Of a stretch of DNA of 64,000 bases, positions 11,375-22,268 are shown one piece after another (the first letter of the stretch is position 1; each line of letters starts with the position of its first letter). The DNA lies in the NCBI GenBank assembly GCA_037349105.1, contig JAYJMM010000112.1, forward strand, positions 3,162,001 to 3,226,000, written 5' to 3'. This DNA is from Limnomonas spitsbergensis (lineage: Eukaryota > Chlorophyta > Chlorophyceae > Chlamydomonadales). The notes beneath the pieces are model-generated. The model did not search any database. It worked only from the letters and a program-made list of their open reading frames with translations, and was not told the origin of the DNA. Both the position numbers and the translations under genes were made by a program.

Positions 11375-11536
11375 GCATGGCCATTGTGGGCGCGGCCACC
11401 TCTGGCCCCATCCGGTCGGTGGTGTCCTCTTTTGCGGACAAGGTTGTCGTGGAGGAGGCCCTGGTCAAGATTGAGGACCTGGACCCCTCATACTGGGCCT
11501 ACTGGCTGGCAGCCACCGGGTACAACAACCAAGCGG
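11375..11536 (+). CDS. Helical-repeat protein exon 1 of those found
   Basis: Acceptor CACTCGCAG before GCATGGCC, donor AAGCGG|GTGCGT. It encodes MAIVGAATSGPIRSVVSSFA and IEDLDPSYWAYWLAATGY. The ATG at 11377 could be a start, but the acceptor-like context argues for an upstream exon. Confidence 0.65.
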
Positions 11537-14500
11537 GTGCGTCTGAAACCGCGACAGGATGCTGCTGGGGTTTAGGGTTGGGTACAGGGCTGCTGGTGTC
11601 TCATGAACACACGTCAATTGTTGGGCCTACGAGGACTTTTATGGGTTCAGGGTTGGGCACAGAGCTGCCGGTGTCTCTTGGACACACGTTGGTCGTCGGG
11701 CTGGGGAGGACTTTTATGGGTGTGGGGAGGACTTTTATGGGTGCTCTCTGTGGGTGCAGGCGGTCTAGGGTTTGGTCGAGTGAGAGAAATGTGGTATGCT
11801 TGGCAGGCATGCTGATTTTTTGACGGGGCGTTGGTCGCCCGCGGATGAAGCATATAATCCTGACCCCAGAGGTTAGGCATGTGAGCCGACAGATGGTCAG
11901 ATGGAGAGGGGGGTGATTCACCCAGCACTGTCAGCTGGGGAGTGGGACCCAGCAGTCCATTGTGGGGAGGTCATGGGACCCAACAGTCTATTGCCTGGGT
12001 GCAAGGTGATTGAGGCACCGCCCTCTGCAGTTGCCCCCCCCACACATGGGCGTCTCCTTACAGCATTGGGTCCAAGTTTGAATTGAACGTTTCAGGGTAA
12101 GCACGCTTAACCCTTTGCGGCCGTTTAAAGCATGGAAGGAAAGGTTTAAGGCATCTCACTTCAACTCCAGCATGGGCGCCCTATACGCAGCACTACGTTG
12201 TTTCGACCATGCAGTTGTTTCGACCATGCAGTTGTTTCGACCATGCAGTTGTTTCGACCATGCAGTTGTTTCGACCATGCAGTTGTTTCGACCATGCTGT
12301 TGTTTCGGCCATGCAGTTGTTTCGGCCACGCAGTTGTTTCGGCCATGCAGTTGTTTGGACCATGCCATTGTTGCGACCATGCAGTTGTTTGGACCATGCC
12401 ATTGTTGCGACCATGCAGTTGTTTCGACCACGCAGTTGTTTCGACCATGCAGTTGTTTCGACCATGCAGTTGTTTCGACCATGCAGTTGTTTCAGCCATG
12501 CAATTGCTGCGACCATGCAGTTGTTTCGACCATGCAATAGCTGCGACCATGCAGTTGTTTCGACCATGCAGTTGCGGATCAGTAGGATCTGTACCCTTGC
12601 CCGCCCGGTGGCTCCAACGGCAGGGCTTGCCCGGCCAGTGCAGCTGCGTTCCGGTGCAGCTGCCCGTTCAATAGGGGCTGGACCCTTGCCCGGTGCATGC
12701 AGCTGCAGCAGTAGGGCTTGCTTCACAGGGCCTTCGTGGCCCATGCAGCTGCATTGTAGCCTAAGTGTAGCCCAAGCAAACAGCGATCTGAACCTTGGGG
12801 ACTACCGAACGGGACTGAGAGCGAACAGGTGGCTTGCTGAACTGGATCCCTGGGCGCTCAGCTAAATATTCTAGCTTGTCCGATGTGTGGCGGCTGAGTA
12901 TCGGGCAAGGTTTAAGAGGCAAAGGTGATGCCCTGCCCCTGACCTTGACCCTTCCCTTGACCCTGACCCTGACCTTACCTCTTGACCCTGACCTTCCCCT
13001 TGACCCTTCCCTTGACCCTGACCCTGACCTTACCTCTTGACCCTGACCTTCCCCTTGACCCTGACCCTGACCTTACCTCTTGACCCTGACCTTCCCCCTG
13101 ACCCTGACCTTGACCCTGACCAGACCCCTTGCCCCTGCCCTCGCCCCGGCCCCTCTGTTGACCCCCCTATCTGTCTGATTTCCGATTTGCCGATTGGTCG
13201 TGCTTCATGCAGGTTTCAAGAAGCTGGCGGAGGCGGCCAAGGCCAAGGCTGCTTCGTTCAGCGCGGTGCAGATCACCAACCTCGTCACTGGCCTGCACAG
13301 GTGAGCCCGCCAGGTTGAGAGTACGTGGGCAACAGAGCCGGGCGACGACCCTAGTTACTGGCCTGATCAGGTGAGCCTGCTGTGCTGTCCATGAGAACCT
13401 AGCAGCCCTGGCCTGCACATATGAGCGATGGTCTGAAAGCATGTGGGCAACAGAGCCGGGTGATGATCTAGTCACTGGCGTGCCCAAGTGATCCTGTCAG
13501 GTTACCCATGAGAACCCTGCAGCGCTAGCCTGCACTGGTGAGCCTACTGGGTTGAGAGCATGAGGGCGACTGAGACGAGCGCTGAACGTGGTTTGTTTCC
13601 CCATGGCAGCCGCCCATCTAGGGGCAGCTATACCTTAAAGCATCCGCCAGGAGGCCAAATGTATGAACTGCCCAGCTGCATTGCTGCTTAAGCCGCCGGC
13701 CATAGGTCCATCTGGGTTTGGTCCCCCCATTGTGGTTTGTGCAGCCGAGGGGCGGCCCATCCGCCGCGGGACCCAAAACAAAAATGTTGTAGGGTGGGGG
13801 GCATGTGGGCGACTGAGCAGGGCGCCGATTGGCCTGTGCACAAGTTAAATCAACCTGGGCTGGGTGGGGCCTCTGAAAGTGCAGCCTGAACGAGGCATCT
13901 GTGTCTGTACGGTTGGGACAGCTTTCATGTGAGCTGGACGCTGGATGCAAAATCGACGCTGACGCCCCCTCGGGGAGCCTGAATGGAGAGGAGACGTGGA
14001 TTTTATAGATGCCTCTAATTGGGCGGCGCTAGAGTTAATGCAACGCTTGTTGGGAGGTTTGTGGATCGAGGGAAACCGCCTTCAGGGCCGTAGCCTGTTA
14101 TTTGGCTGCTGTGGGTGGACTGGGGCTGTGGGTAGGTGGGTGGGTGGAATGGCTGCTGTGGGTGGACTGGGGCTGTGGGTAGGTGGGTGGGTGGAATGGC
14201 TGCTGTGGGTGGACTGGGGCTGTGGGTAGGTGGGTGGGTGGAATGGCTGCTGTGGGTGGACTGGGGCTGTGGGTAGGTGGGTGGGTGGAATGGCTGCTGT
14301 GGGTGGACTGGGGCTGTGGGTGGGTGGGTGGGTGGAATGGCTGCTGTGGGTGGACTGGGGCTGTGGGTGGGTGGGTGGGTGGAATGCCTGCTGTGGGTGG
14401 ACTGGGGCTGTGGGTGGGTGGGTGGGTGGAATGGCTGCTGTGGGTGGACTGGGGCTGTGGGTAGGTGGGTGGGTGGAATGCCTGCTGTGGGTGGACTGGG

Positions 14501-17500
14501 GCTGTGGGTGGGTGGGTGGGTGGAATGGCTGCTGTGGGTGGACTGGGGCTGTGGGTGGGTGGGTGGGTGGAATGGCTGCTGTGGGTGGACTGGGGCTGTG
14601 GGTAGGTGGGTGGGTGGAATGGCTGCTGTGGGTGGACTGGGGCCGTAGGCACTATCTAATGGCTACTATGGGCTACCTGTGGTTGCTACTTCTTGACCAG
14701 GTCACCCTCAACCATGGCTTGCCATACCACACGCTATACCACACGCCATACCACACGCCATGCTCGCTCTCTGAACTGTCAGGTGATGCCTCATGCCCAG
14801 GCGGGCAGAGCGCATCACTTGACAACTGAATGGGGCAATGGTGCTTGGGTTTGCGCCTCGCATGCATGAGACTTGAAACAATTTGAGCCAGCGCACATAA
14901 TCCGTCTGACCCTCTCCTTGCTTCGCTCTAAGCCACACAGCTTTCCCTCTTTTGACCCTGTTGCCCTACCCCCATCCCTGTGCCCCCCTGTCTGTGCGTA
15001 AAAATGAACGAGAACGACCAGCAGCATGCACCCCTTTGCTTCATACCAGCAGCCCGCACCCCAAGATCACCTGGCTCAATTCCCACGCCATCTCTCGCCC
15101 CAATATATTCCATTCAATTTATTCCATTCCACCCTCGTCTCATCTCTCTCCCCCTATGCCCCCTGCCAGTGTACACATGTATGACAAGGACCTTTACGAG
15201 GGCATTGCCAGCAACATCAGCGCAAACTTCACTAAGTTTGAAACAGACCAGCTGCTCAAGGTGGGCAGGGAGGTTAGGGTTCGGGCTTCATTGGCTGCCT
15301 TTTTCAGCGAAAGGTAAGGTTACACATCCAGGGCTTAACTCTGAACTTGGCAGGAGATTCCCTGACTTCCGACTAGGGCACGCTGCCCCAGTTTGCCCAG
15401 GGCTCTCTACACCACTGCCACGCCTCACTGCCTCACGCACCTCCCCCCGCCTCACCTAACAACTTTGAATCTAGACCGCTGTTCAAGGTTTGCCCAAGCC
15501 CCCCCCCCCCCTACTTAACATCACTGCCTCACGCACCCGTCCTGTCCCCTCCCCCCCTCGCTCACCTTGCAACTTCGAATCTAGACCCGCTGTTCAAGGT
15601 TTGCCCAGGGTTCCCCACCCCTGATATACCTCACGCACCCGTCCTGCCCCCCCCCCCCCCTCGCCCACCTTGCAACTTCAGATCATCAAGGCATTTGCCG
15701 ACAACGGCCACTTCAACGCCCAGCTGTACGACGACGTCGCGGACTCCATCACCTACTGCAACCACTACCTGGCTCCCATCAAGGTGGGACAGGCGTCCAA
15801 TCCGGAACCTTGCGCCAACCCTGAAGCTACTTCATCCTTCACCCTTGTCCTTCCTTGTTCACGAGCTGTTTGAGGACCCCCCCCGTCATTCAAGCTGTAC
15901 CTGTCCCACCTACCTAGGTGCTGCTAGTCCTTAACATTACACCTTGGAAGGTGCTCCACCCTTTCTCAATCTTGAGCTGTTTGAGGACCCCCCACCTCCC
16001 CCTCCATCAAGCTCTTCCTGACCCACCTATCAAGGTGGTACCGGGATCAAGTCCTGAACATTGCACCTTGGAAGGTGCTTCACCCTCTCTCAATCTTGAC
16101 TTGTTTGACGACCACCCCTCTATCAAGCACCTGGGGTTCATGATCACTCAAGTGGCACCCATTAACGATGGACAGGGAAGTGGGTTGCCTAGAAATCCTA
16201 AAATCTGACTCCATTGAGGATGGACAGGAAAGTAGGGTGCCTGCACACCCCAATCAATACACCCGGGGGCATGGATGAAGGAAGCACAGTTCAGCTGAAC
16301 CACAAACCATTAACCCTTAACCCATCCTCCCTATGATCCACCCAGGCGCTTCCAAACCCTGAGCCTATCCTTCCCTATCCATCCAGGTGCTTACCAACCC
16401 TGACCCCTGAGCCCATCCTTCCCTATCCATCCAGGCGCTTACCAATTCTGAGCCTTGAGCCCATCCTTCCCTATCCATCCAGGCGCTTACCAACCCCTGA
16501 GCCCTGAGCCTATCCTTCCCTATCTATCTAGGCGCTTACCAACCCTGAACCCCTGAACCCATCCTTCCCTATCCATCCAGGTGCCCACGAACGAGGTTGT
16601 GGCTGCCCTCACGGCCTATGCCAAGTTTGGCCATGACCGCGGTGACCTGTTCGTTACCCTCACACGGTGAGTGCTTGTTTCGAGGGTAGAAGGGGAGCCT
16701 TCCTAGTTTCTACCCAAGTGCACCCTGATCTGATGAGCGCTTGTTAGGGGGGGGAGGGGGGCGTAAACCTTCCTACCCAACACACACCCTGACCAGGAAA
16801 CTGCATGTACAGGGTTCAGGGTGTCATCCCTTGATGGCATCAGCATGGTCGTCTAAGGACTCCCATGCACCTGCAATATCTGTTCTAGATCCGTAAGACC
16901 TCCGCACCAGCGAGGTCGGGCTTGCCAGGCTGGATGCCAAGATCTGTATGAGATCCGTGAGATCTGACCGATCTGGATCCTTTAGACTCTGTTGGCCTCC
17001 TCAGGGGCATCAACAAGGATGGACTCGCCAGGATGGACGCCAAGATCTGTACTAGATCCATGAGATCTGAAAGATCTGAATCCTGTCACCTCTGTTGGCC
17101 ACCTCAGGGGCATCAGCGAGGTTGGACTTGCCAGGCTGGACGCCAAGACCCGGCGCGACACCGTTGTGGCCGGCCTGCAGGCGCTGTCCACCCTCAACTT
17201 CTACCCGGAGCAGGTGGACGCGCTGCTGTACTACACGAAGACAGAGGTGCGGGGTTTGTGTGAGATGGTGTGGAGCTGGTGTGATTGGGTGTTGACAATG
17301 TGGGGAGTGTGGCAAACTATTTGTTTTGAGGGTATGACAAGGGATGTACTACAGAAGAAGTAAAAAAACTGTGTGGAAATAGTTTGGTGCAAGCAGGGGC
17401 GTGAGTGCGTGACCATATGTCACACATGAGGCTAAGGTTCCAGGACGAGATGTGCCGTCGCGATGACTCATGCTCAGGCTTTCGAACACCATGCATGCAT

Positions 17501-19098
17501 TGTTTGTGCCCTGCCCAGCAGTGTTCCTCTCATAGGCTGCCAGGCTACCTCCCATCTATTGGCCTCCCATAGGGTGCCATGCCGCCTCCCCACCTATTGG
17601 CCCTCCGACAGCCATCACTGGGCCAGTGTGGACCGAACCACCTGGTTCAGCCTATGGCTGTTTGTTTGAGCAGCAGGGCTTGCAGCGCCGGGCGCCCACA
17701 GCCGTAGGCTGTGATCGAGCTGAAGGGTGCTAAAGCAAACGGCGCTCTTCTCCCCCCCCACCATCGCTCGCAAAGAATCCAGACCTGCTGGCCTCCCGAC
17801 CGCGAATCCAATTGCGCCTGCCGGCCCGAGAACCGCTCATCGTGCCCGTGCTTTTCGTCCCTCTTAAAGCTGTTGGATTTTCTCACCGGTGTGGTTACTG
17901 GTTTCATGCGCCTCATGGCACCACACGCACATCGCACACCGCTTCAAAAGCCTAGTTTAGGGTGTCTAGGGGCTAAACCCTTAACCCTAAACCCTTGTGG
18001 CACCATGCTCATCGCACACAGCTTCAAAAGAAGTACTAGTGAAAACCCACACCTTGGAAATGCTTGCATCTAGGTCCTGTGTAAAAACTCCACCATATTC
18101 CTGTCTGCACAGCCCGAGCAGTACACGCCCGAGGAGCTGAAGGCTGCCGACAGCATAACGTCTGCCGTTGAGGCGCAGACTGGAGGACAGCTGCAGACCT
18201 ACACCCCCAGCGACGAGGACGCGGTGCATTGGTGAGGCTTGCGGGCTGAGGGAGGGGCATTACCTTTGCACTTCCCCAACTCCAACCCAGCGATGAGGAC
18301 GTGGTGCATTAATGAGGCTTGCAGGCTGAGGGAGGGGTAATACTTCCGCTCTTAGCCTTTTACGCCCATCCCAGCCATGAGGACATGGTGCATCGGTGAG
18401 GCTTGCGGGCTGAGGGAGGGGTACTATTTTATCTTTAACTGAACCCAGCGACGAGGACGCTGTGCATTGGTGAGGCCCTCGGGATGAGAGAGGGGCAACA
18501 TTCTTGCCATACAGCTTTTACTCGTAACCTAACCATGAGGACGCAGTGCATTGGTGAGGGTTGCGGACTGGGGGAGGCACTTGTTTTGTTTTAACCTTTT
18601 AGCCCGTTAGCCAGTGACGGGGATGCTGTGCGTGGGTGAGGCTCGTGGGCTCAGGGAGGCAAAAACGTTGCCCTAAACCTTCACAGCCCGTAATTCAGCA
18701 ACGGGGTTGTTGTGCATTGGTGAGGGATGCAATGTTGTTGCCATAGACCTTTAACCGTAACCCAGCGACGGGGTGCTGTGCGAGGGTGAGGCCCATGGGC
18801 TGAGAAATTTAACATTGTTGCCCTAAACCTTCAACCCTGAACCCAGTGCCAAGGGCGCTGTACACGGGCGGTGCTTGAATACGCCTGGTGCTTAGCTTCA
18901 GCGCATGTGTATTATTCACCTGGTGCTTAGCTTCAGCGCATGTGTATTATTCACCCTGTTGCTCTCCTTTGTGTGCCCTCCCCCACCAGGTACGGCCACC
19001 ACCAGCCAGCTCCCTCGGCCTACGAGCTGTACGTTTTCAGGGACTCCCTAGTCCCTCACTCGTACTCTCCGGCCTCAGTCCGAGCGAGCAAGAAGTGA
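11375..19098 (+). CDS. Alpha-helical-repeat protein (partial 5'), possibly organellar
   Basis: Eight exons join with exact phase: 11375-11536, 13213-13300, 15170-15260, 15682-15783, 16581-16666, 17108-17246, 18113-18231 and 18990-19098 (TGA). They give about 298 residues. The product is rich in amphipathic helices of the pattern LLKIIKAFADNGHFNAQLYDD, VVAALTAYAKFGHDRGDLF and VAGLQALSTLNFYPEQVDAL, like FASTK/OPR/HEAT-type helical repeats, and ends YSPASVRASKK. I cannot name it with confidence. One idea, from memory only, is a chlorophycean mitochondrial ATP-synthase-associated (ASA) subunit; an organellar RNA-binding helical repeat protein is another. The first exon recovered is entered in phase 1, so at least one upstream exon is missing. 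The protein is real by phase and composition; its function is open. Confidence 0.75.
11550..11760. repeat. Diverged tandem repeats after the first exon
   Basis: Two to three copies of a segment with GGGTTGGGTACAGGGCTG, GGTGTCTCATGAACACACG and GAGGACTTTTATGGGT at about 11575 and 11650, then a shorter piece near 11700. Starts with a telomere-like GGTTTAGGGTTGGG. Confidence 0.65.
12195..12580. repeat. 17-bp tandem array
   Basis: About 22 copies of GTTGTTTCGACCATGCA with GGACC/GGCC/GCGACC variants. The unit has no stop in any reading and 17 is not a multiple of three, so several frames on both strands are open; none is a plausible gene. It lies in the first intron of the helical-repeat gene. Confidence 0.9.
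12930..13125. repeat. CCTTGACCCTGACC simple repeat
   Basis: Irregular tandem CTTGACCCT/GACCCTGACC units just upstream of the exon at 13213. Confidence 0.85.
13213..13300 (+). CDS. Helical-repeat protein exon
   Basis: Acceptor TTCATGCAG, donor CTGCACAG|GTGAGC. Enters phase 1, leaves phase 2. Encodes FKKLAEAAKAKAASFSAVQ and ITNLVTGLH. Three diverged copies of its donor edge follow. Confidence 0.75.
13340..13560 (+). repeat. Echo copies of the 13300 donor edge
   Basis: Copies at about 13348-13380 (AGTTACTGGCCTGATCAGGTGAGCC), 13470-13500 and 13520-13570 resemble the real junction GTCACTGGCCTGCACAG|GTGAGCC and its following GTTGAGAG..GCAACAGAGCCGGG. Confidence 0.7.
14104..14645. repeat. 47-bp tandem array
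   Basis: About 11.5 copies of GGCTGCTGTGGGTGGACTGG plus GGCTGTGGGTAGGTGGGTGG and GTGGAAT. GGCTGCTG alternates with CCTGCTG in some copies. Intronic, in the helical-repeat gene. Confidence 0.95.
15170..15260 (+). CDS. Helical-repeat protein exon
   Basis: Acceptor CCTGCCAG, donor CTCAAG|GTGGGC. Enters phase 2, leaves phase 0. Encodes VHMYDKDLYEGIASNISANF and KFETDQLLK. Confidence 0.78.
15460..15681 (+). repeat. Echo copies of the 15682 acceptor edge
   Basis: Three copies of a C-tract followed by CCACCTTGCAACTTC, the upstream side of the real acceptor, each with CTGTTCAAGGTTTGCCC spacers. Confidence 0.65.
15682..15783 (+). CDS. Helical-repeat protein exon
   Basis: Acceptor CAACTTCAG, donor ATCAAG|GTGGGA. 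The 102 bp are phase 0 at both ends. Encodes IIKAFADNGHFNAQLYDDVA and DSITYCNHYLAPIK. Confidence 0.8.
15784..16100 (+). repeat. Echo copies after the 15783 donor
   Basis: The real junction CCCATCAAG|GTGGGAC is followed by diverged copies (CCACCTATCAAGGTGGTACC at about 16023). Intervening GAGCTGTTTGAGGACCCCCC blocks occur at about 15862 and 15970. Confidence 0.65.
16310..16580 (+). repeat. Echo copies of the 16581 acceptor edge
   Basis: Five to six copies of TCCTTCCCTATCCATCCAGG followed by CGCTTACCAA..CCTGAGCC. Each ends in CCATCCAG like the real acceptor, giving a ladder of potential acceptors upstream of the exon. Confidence 0.8.
16581..16666 (+). CDS. Helical-repeat protein exon
   Basis: Acceptor CCATCCAG, donor CACACG|GTGAGT. 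Enters phase 0, leaves phase 2. Encodes VPTNEVVAALTAYAKFGHD and RGDLFVTLT. Confidence 0.8.
16895..17107 (+). repeat. Two echo copies of the 17108 exon start
   Basis: Segments at about 16905-16960 and 17003-17060 resemble the real exon start (GGCATCAGCGAGGTTGGACT then TGCCAGGCTGGACGCCAAGA), each followed by ATCTGT..AGATCC.TGAGATCTGA. The copy at 17003 is preceded by GGCCTCCTCAG, a plausible decoy acceptor. Confidence 0.75.
17108..17246 (+). CDS. Helical-repeat protein exon
   Basis: Acceptor GCCACCTCAG, donor ACAGAG|GTGCGG. Enters phase 2, leaves phase 0. Encodes GISEVGLARLDAKTRRDTVV and LSTLNFYPEQVDALLYYTK. Confidence 0.8.
17586..17715. repeat. Dispersed family B copy
   Basis: GCAGCAGGGCTTGCAGC.. 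CCACAGCCGTAGGCTGTG belongs to a roughly 120-150-bp dispersed family (core GGCCGTAGGCCGGTCAAGG and TTTGGTCCCAATCGGCC) seen about ten times in the window. Intronic here. Confidence 0.5.
18113..18231 (+). CDS. Helical-repeat protein exon
   Basis: Acceptor GTCTGCACAG, donor GCATTG|GTGAGG. Enters phase 0, leaves phase 2. Encodes PEQYTPEELKAADSITSAVE and TPSDEDAVHW. Confidence 0.8.
18232..18870 (+). repeat. Eight echo copies of the 18231 donor junction
   Basis: Copies spaced about 75-85 bp repeat the exon end and donor (CCAGCGACGAGGACGCGGTG then CATTGGTGAGGCTTGCGGG and CTGAGGGAGGGG) at about 18290, 18370, 18450, 18533, 18612, 18695, 18762 and 18845, with increasing divergence. Most keep GGTGAGG, so they are potential decoy 5' splice sites. 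Confidence 0.85.
18990..19098 (+). CDS. Helical-repeat protein last exon
   Basis: Acceptor CCCCCACCAG, TGA stop at 19096-19098. Encodes YGHHQPAPSAYELYVFRDSL and ends YSPASVRASKK. A 35-bp duplication (CACCTGGTGCTTAGCTTCAG..) lies upstream at 18880-18955. Confidence 0.8.
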
Positions 19099-20229
19099 AG
19101 ACATTGAAGCCATGTCGTCATGTGGTTATGTCAGGGGGCATGCCATGGATGCCCCGTAGCCTGGGACTGTGTCGTGTTAGGCTTGATAGCACAAGATAGT
19201 TTGTTTGAAGGCTGGGCTCATGTTGGCCTGCTGGTCGCTGGCCTGCTGCTGGTCGACCTGAGCATGAGGGCTGTTGGCGGGTGTGTGCACATGGTCCTGA
19301 TTCCGATTACCGTATAGTTCGTTTGTGACTCTCCGCGAAAAGTAAAAGCTTGTATCTTGCCGGGATAGTTGCCCCAAGTTCTGCATGGTGGGAGGATACG
19401 GCAGATCCGGAACCAAGCAGGAAGTGATTGGTGACGATCATGATGTCTAGGCATTCCTAGGTTAATCCTCCCAGTGTACCACCATGTATGCATGACGCCA
19501 TTACGAGTTACGACAAATGATGTCCCGTGTGAACCTTCACTCAGGGCAAATGAACGATGATGCAGGCTATCTAAGTGGTGCCAAATAATTTGAAAGTTTG
19601 ATGCCTCTTCCCGCAAGAACGTGAATGATTTATCGCGATCCCTCCACATGTCCCACAACGCTCGAATAATCTATCCTAGAACTACCCGCTGTCAACCACT
19701 CAGAATGCTCATTATGAATTGGAGAAGTCAAGGTTTATCATCGCTACGTATAATATTGATACATAGTCTGCCTCTGCAGGCGCAGTAGAAAGAAAGAAAA
19801 CGAAAGTAGTTTGCAGGTCGCACATTCGACCACATCCGCCGCACATTTCCCATTTCTGGATCCGCAAAAGAAGTGTCTAAGGGACTGGGCATCTTCAAGA
19901 TGACGCTGTGCGTCAATTCTCCGCACGATCCCCTATCGATTTCAAGTCCCGAAGCGCCGTGATTCTGTGATGCAGGTGTTGTCGTGCAAGTTCTAACAAT
20001 GCTCGAGACATCGCTCGCAAAAACATTATTTCTGCCGGTCACACTTTTGTGCGCCCTTTCGTTAGGCGCCCATGCGGCCGAGCCTTTTTAGCAGGACCCA
20101 GAGCCCTAGAGGTGTAACGTCATTAAGTTTCTTGCACGTCGGTGGTAGCTGGGCATAACGATTAACAATTGCAGGGGCTTGCCATTTGATTGGCTTGCCC
20201 TTCAGTCTGGCATTCCCAGCTCCCACCCA
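19099..20229. other. Intergenic sequence
   Basis: No gene seen. The 3' untranslated region of the helical-repeat gene probably occupies its start. A family A repeat lies at 20065-20130. Confidence 0.5.
20065..20130. repeat. Dispersed family A copy 1
   Basis: GCGGCCGAGCCTTTTTAGCA.. AGAGGTGTAACGTCATTAAG matches copies at 46100-46167, 53446-53521 and 54330-54408. Confidence 0.6.
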
Positions 20230-20836
20230 GGGGCGCGTTCACATTGGCTCCAATCCAGTCGTTGGGATCCTTCGTTGCATTATGAATATTTAGTATGGAT
20301 CTTTTTGCCCATAGTTTCAGCTACTTGCAGGAATCCGTCAGCCACAGACGATTTCACAGTCAAGTTCTGATATCAACACACCACAATCGTCGTGGCGCGC
20401 TTAGCACTGTTGCTGTGAACACGAGAGAAATCGCGCAGGGATCTCAAGCTTGTACCAGAGCATGAACCGATCGAGACTCTCAATTTCGCTATGCATTGCA
20501 CAGCACCTTTCCGCCTCGATGTAACATTTTGCTTAATCACAACCGTTCCAAAATAACAAGCACGTAAACGAATGAGACATGTATGCATTCAATCGACATA
20601 GTTTTGAGTTTGCGTGGAGTCTGACCCAGCCAGCGTGGCAGGATCATTTGGATCATTCTTAATTTCTTGGACACTACCTCATTACCGGGAGGTCGTTTCT
20701 GAAATGATCCTAGATGTACACAAAAGGACAACTACTAACTGTCGCCCAACTCGCGCCTCTAGTGTGGATGTAGTAATTCAGGATTCTGTACGGCGCCCAC
20801 TTTTGGCTCGGATCACCCCCAATGTGAACGCGCCCC
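20230..20836. mobile_element. 607-bp element with 18-bp terminal inverted repeats
   Basis: GGGGCGCGTTCACATTGG at 20230-20247 recurs exactly inverted at 20819-20836. No transposase ORF is inside, so it would be a non-autonomous MITE-like DNA transposon. No convincing target-site duplication was seen next to the ends. Confidence 0.55.
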
Positions 20837-21289
20837 AGATCCCCAGAATGCATCCCAAAAGGGGAATGGGCATTGATGGTCGAGCCCAAGATCGTGGACA
20901 TGGGCTCGATTAAAAACAGAACGAAGAATCATAAGGCAGCAGTAAGAAAGGGAAGACAGCGTTAACACTGCCGGTGTGAAATTTGGGAGGTATAGATTGC
21001 CGGGGCCCTTTGGGAAGTATAGATCCAGGTGTAGATCTCTTTGGCCCACAACGATGGAGTGCAACTGCCCTCGTGAAGATCTGATGTTTTGCTGTCCCAG
21101 TATTAGGGGTATATGTACCAATCCCCTTCCCAATCCTACCCGTGCACTGGTACTATGAGGTTTATTCCCAATGTACACCCTTATGATTGTTCCCCACGGT
21201 AACTTCGTTGGGATATCAAGACGTAACATAACAACTACGGCACAATTGAGTTGGGAGAGAACAAAAGGGGAAAGAAAGAGACAGGTGCG

Positions 21290-22111
21290 TGTCATGCTGA
21301 TGTAGCGCACCGCGCGTATTACTGAATTATCAGTTCCGTGTTTAAGGATTCCTGCAGTTGAACTCTGTTTACATCACTGCTGGTGGAGTTACACTTTGTG
21401 TTTTCTCTGGATATCAGAGAAGTGTGTATTTTCACACTTTAGCCTCCTTCTTAGTGGCTGCTTGGTTTTCTGCTGCCACTATTTCTTTCTTACTTGAAGC
21501 CCTGATTTCGTAATCACCCTTTTATCTGAAGTTACATAGTCACTCCTCATCGAGCAAGCACAAACACTGCTCACTTTATTCCAGCAAGCACAAACACTGC
21601 TCGAATATCGATCCATCATACAGAACAAGCACAAACACTGTTCGACCCTTCAGTCTAAGCAAGCACAAACACTGCTTAGTCTTGGAGGTCTTCTCTTGAT
21701 ATTTCGGCCCTTATCAGGCATTCTCCAGCCTTCCAGCTGGTTTACCACCACCAACTCCATCAACACTTCATCAACAGCCAGTCCAGAGGCTCCAAGTCGA
21801 CTCCTTGATAGATCATCAAACGAGTCTCCCCATCTGAAGATCGCCTACAAGCGACTTCCCACTGAAGATCATCGTACCCTGTCACCAGTGTACTACAACT
21901 TCGACTGCTACTACAGTCACCTTCGGAAGGGTCGACCCATCAGGCAATCTTGTCAACAGTAGAGAATAGTCAGGTAAGTAGTCCAGGGGATACTTATCTT
22001 AAATATATCGACTGATCCCCAGGTTTACAGCTGGGGATTCGAGTCTCAACAGCAGTGATCAGGAATCTGTCATATTCCTGAAGTCACAGCACCTTTTCTA
22101 AGACAAGAAAT
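21290..22111 (+). repeat. Left direct repeat (5' LTR)
   Basis: 822 bp, 99.5% identical by eye to 29644-30465. Differences seen: CATCAC/CAGAAC, GGTGG/GTTGG, TTTTAT/TTTAAT. It contains a four-hairpin array at 21552-21680 and a further foldback AAGTGTGTATTTTCACACTT near 21420. Confidence 0.92.
21552..21680. repeat. Four stem-loops with identical 11-nt loop
   Basis: Loop AGCACAAACAC occurs four times. It is closed by GAGCA/TGCTC (21552-21572), by AGCA/TGCT extended by TATTC/GAATA across one C-C mismatch (about 21577-21607), by GAACA/TGTTC (about 21623-21643), and by CTAAGCA/TGCTTAG (about 21655-21679). Stem changes are compensated on both arms. Repeated in the right LTR. Confidence 0.85.
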
Positions 22112-22268
22112 AGTCCGACTGGTCGCACCTCCAGTTGTCTGTAAACAGGTCGACTCTAAGAGTCGACTCAAGCAGGTGCCAAAATTCGTCTGTCGACCAC
22201 TTGATCGATCACAAGAAGTACTTCTCAGTACTCTGGAATTTTTCCTGTCAACAGTCAGGACTGGTTTC

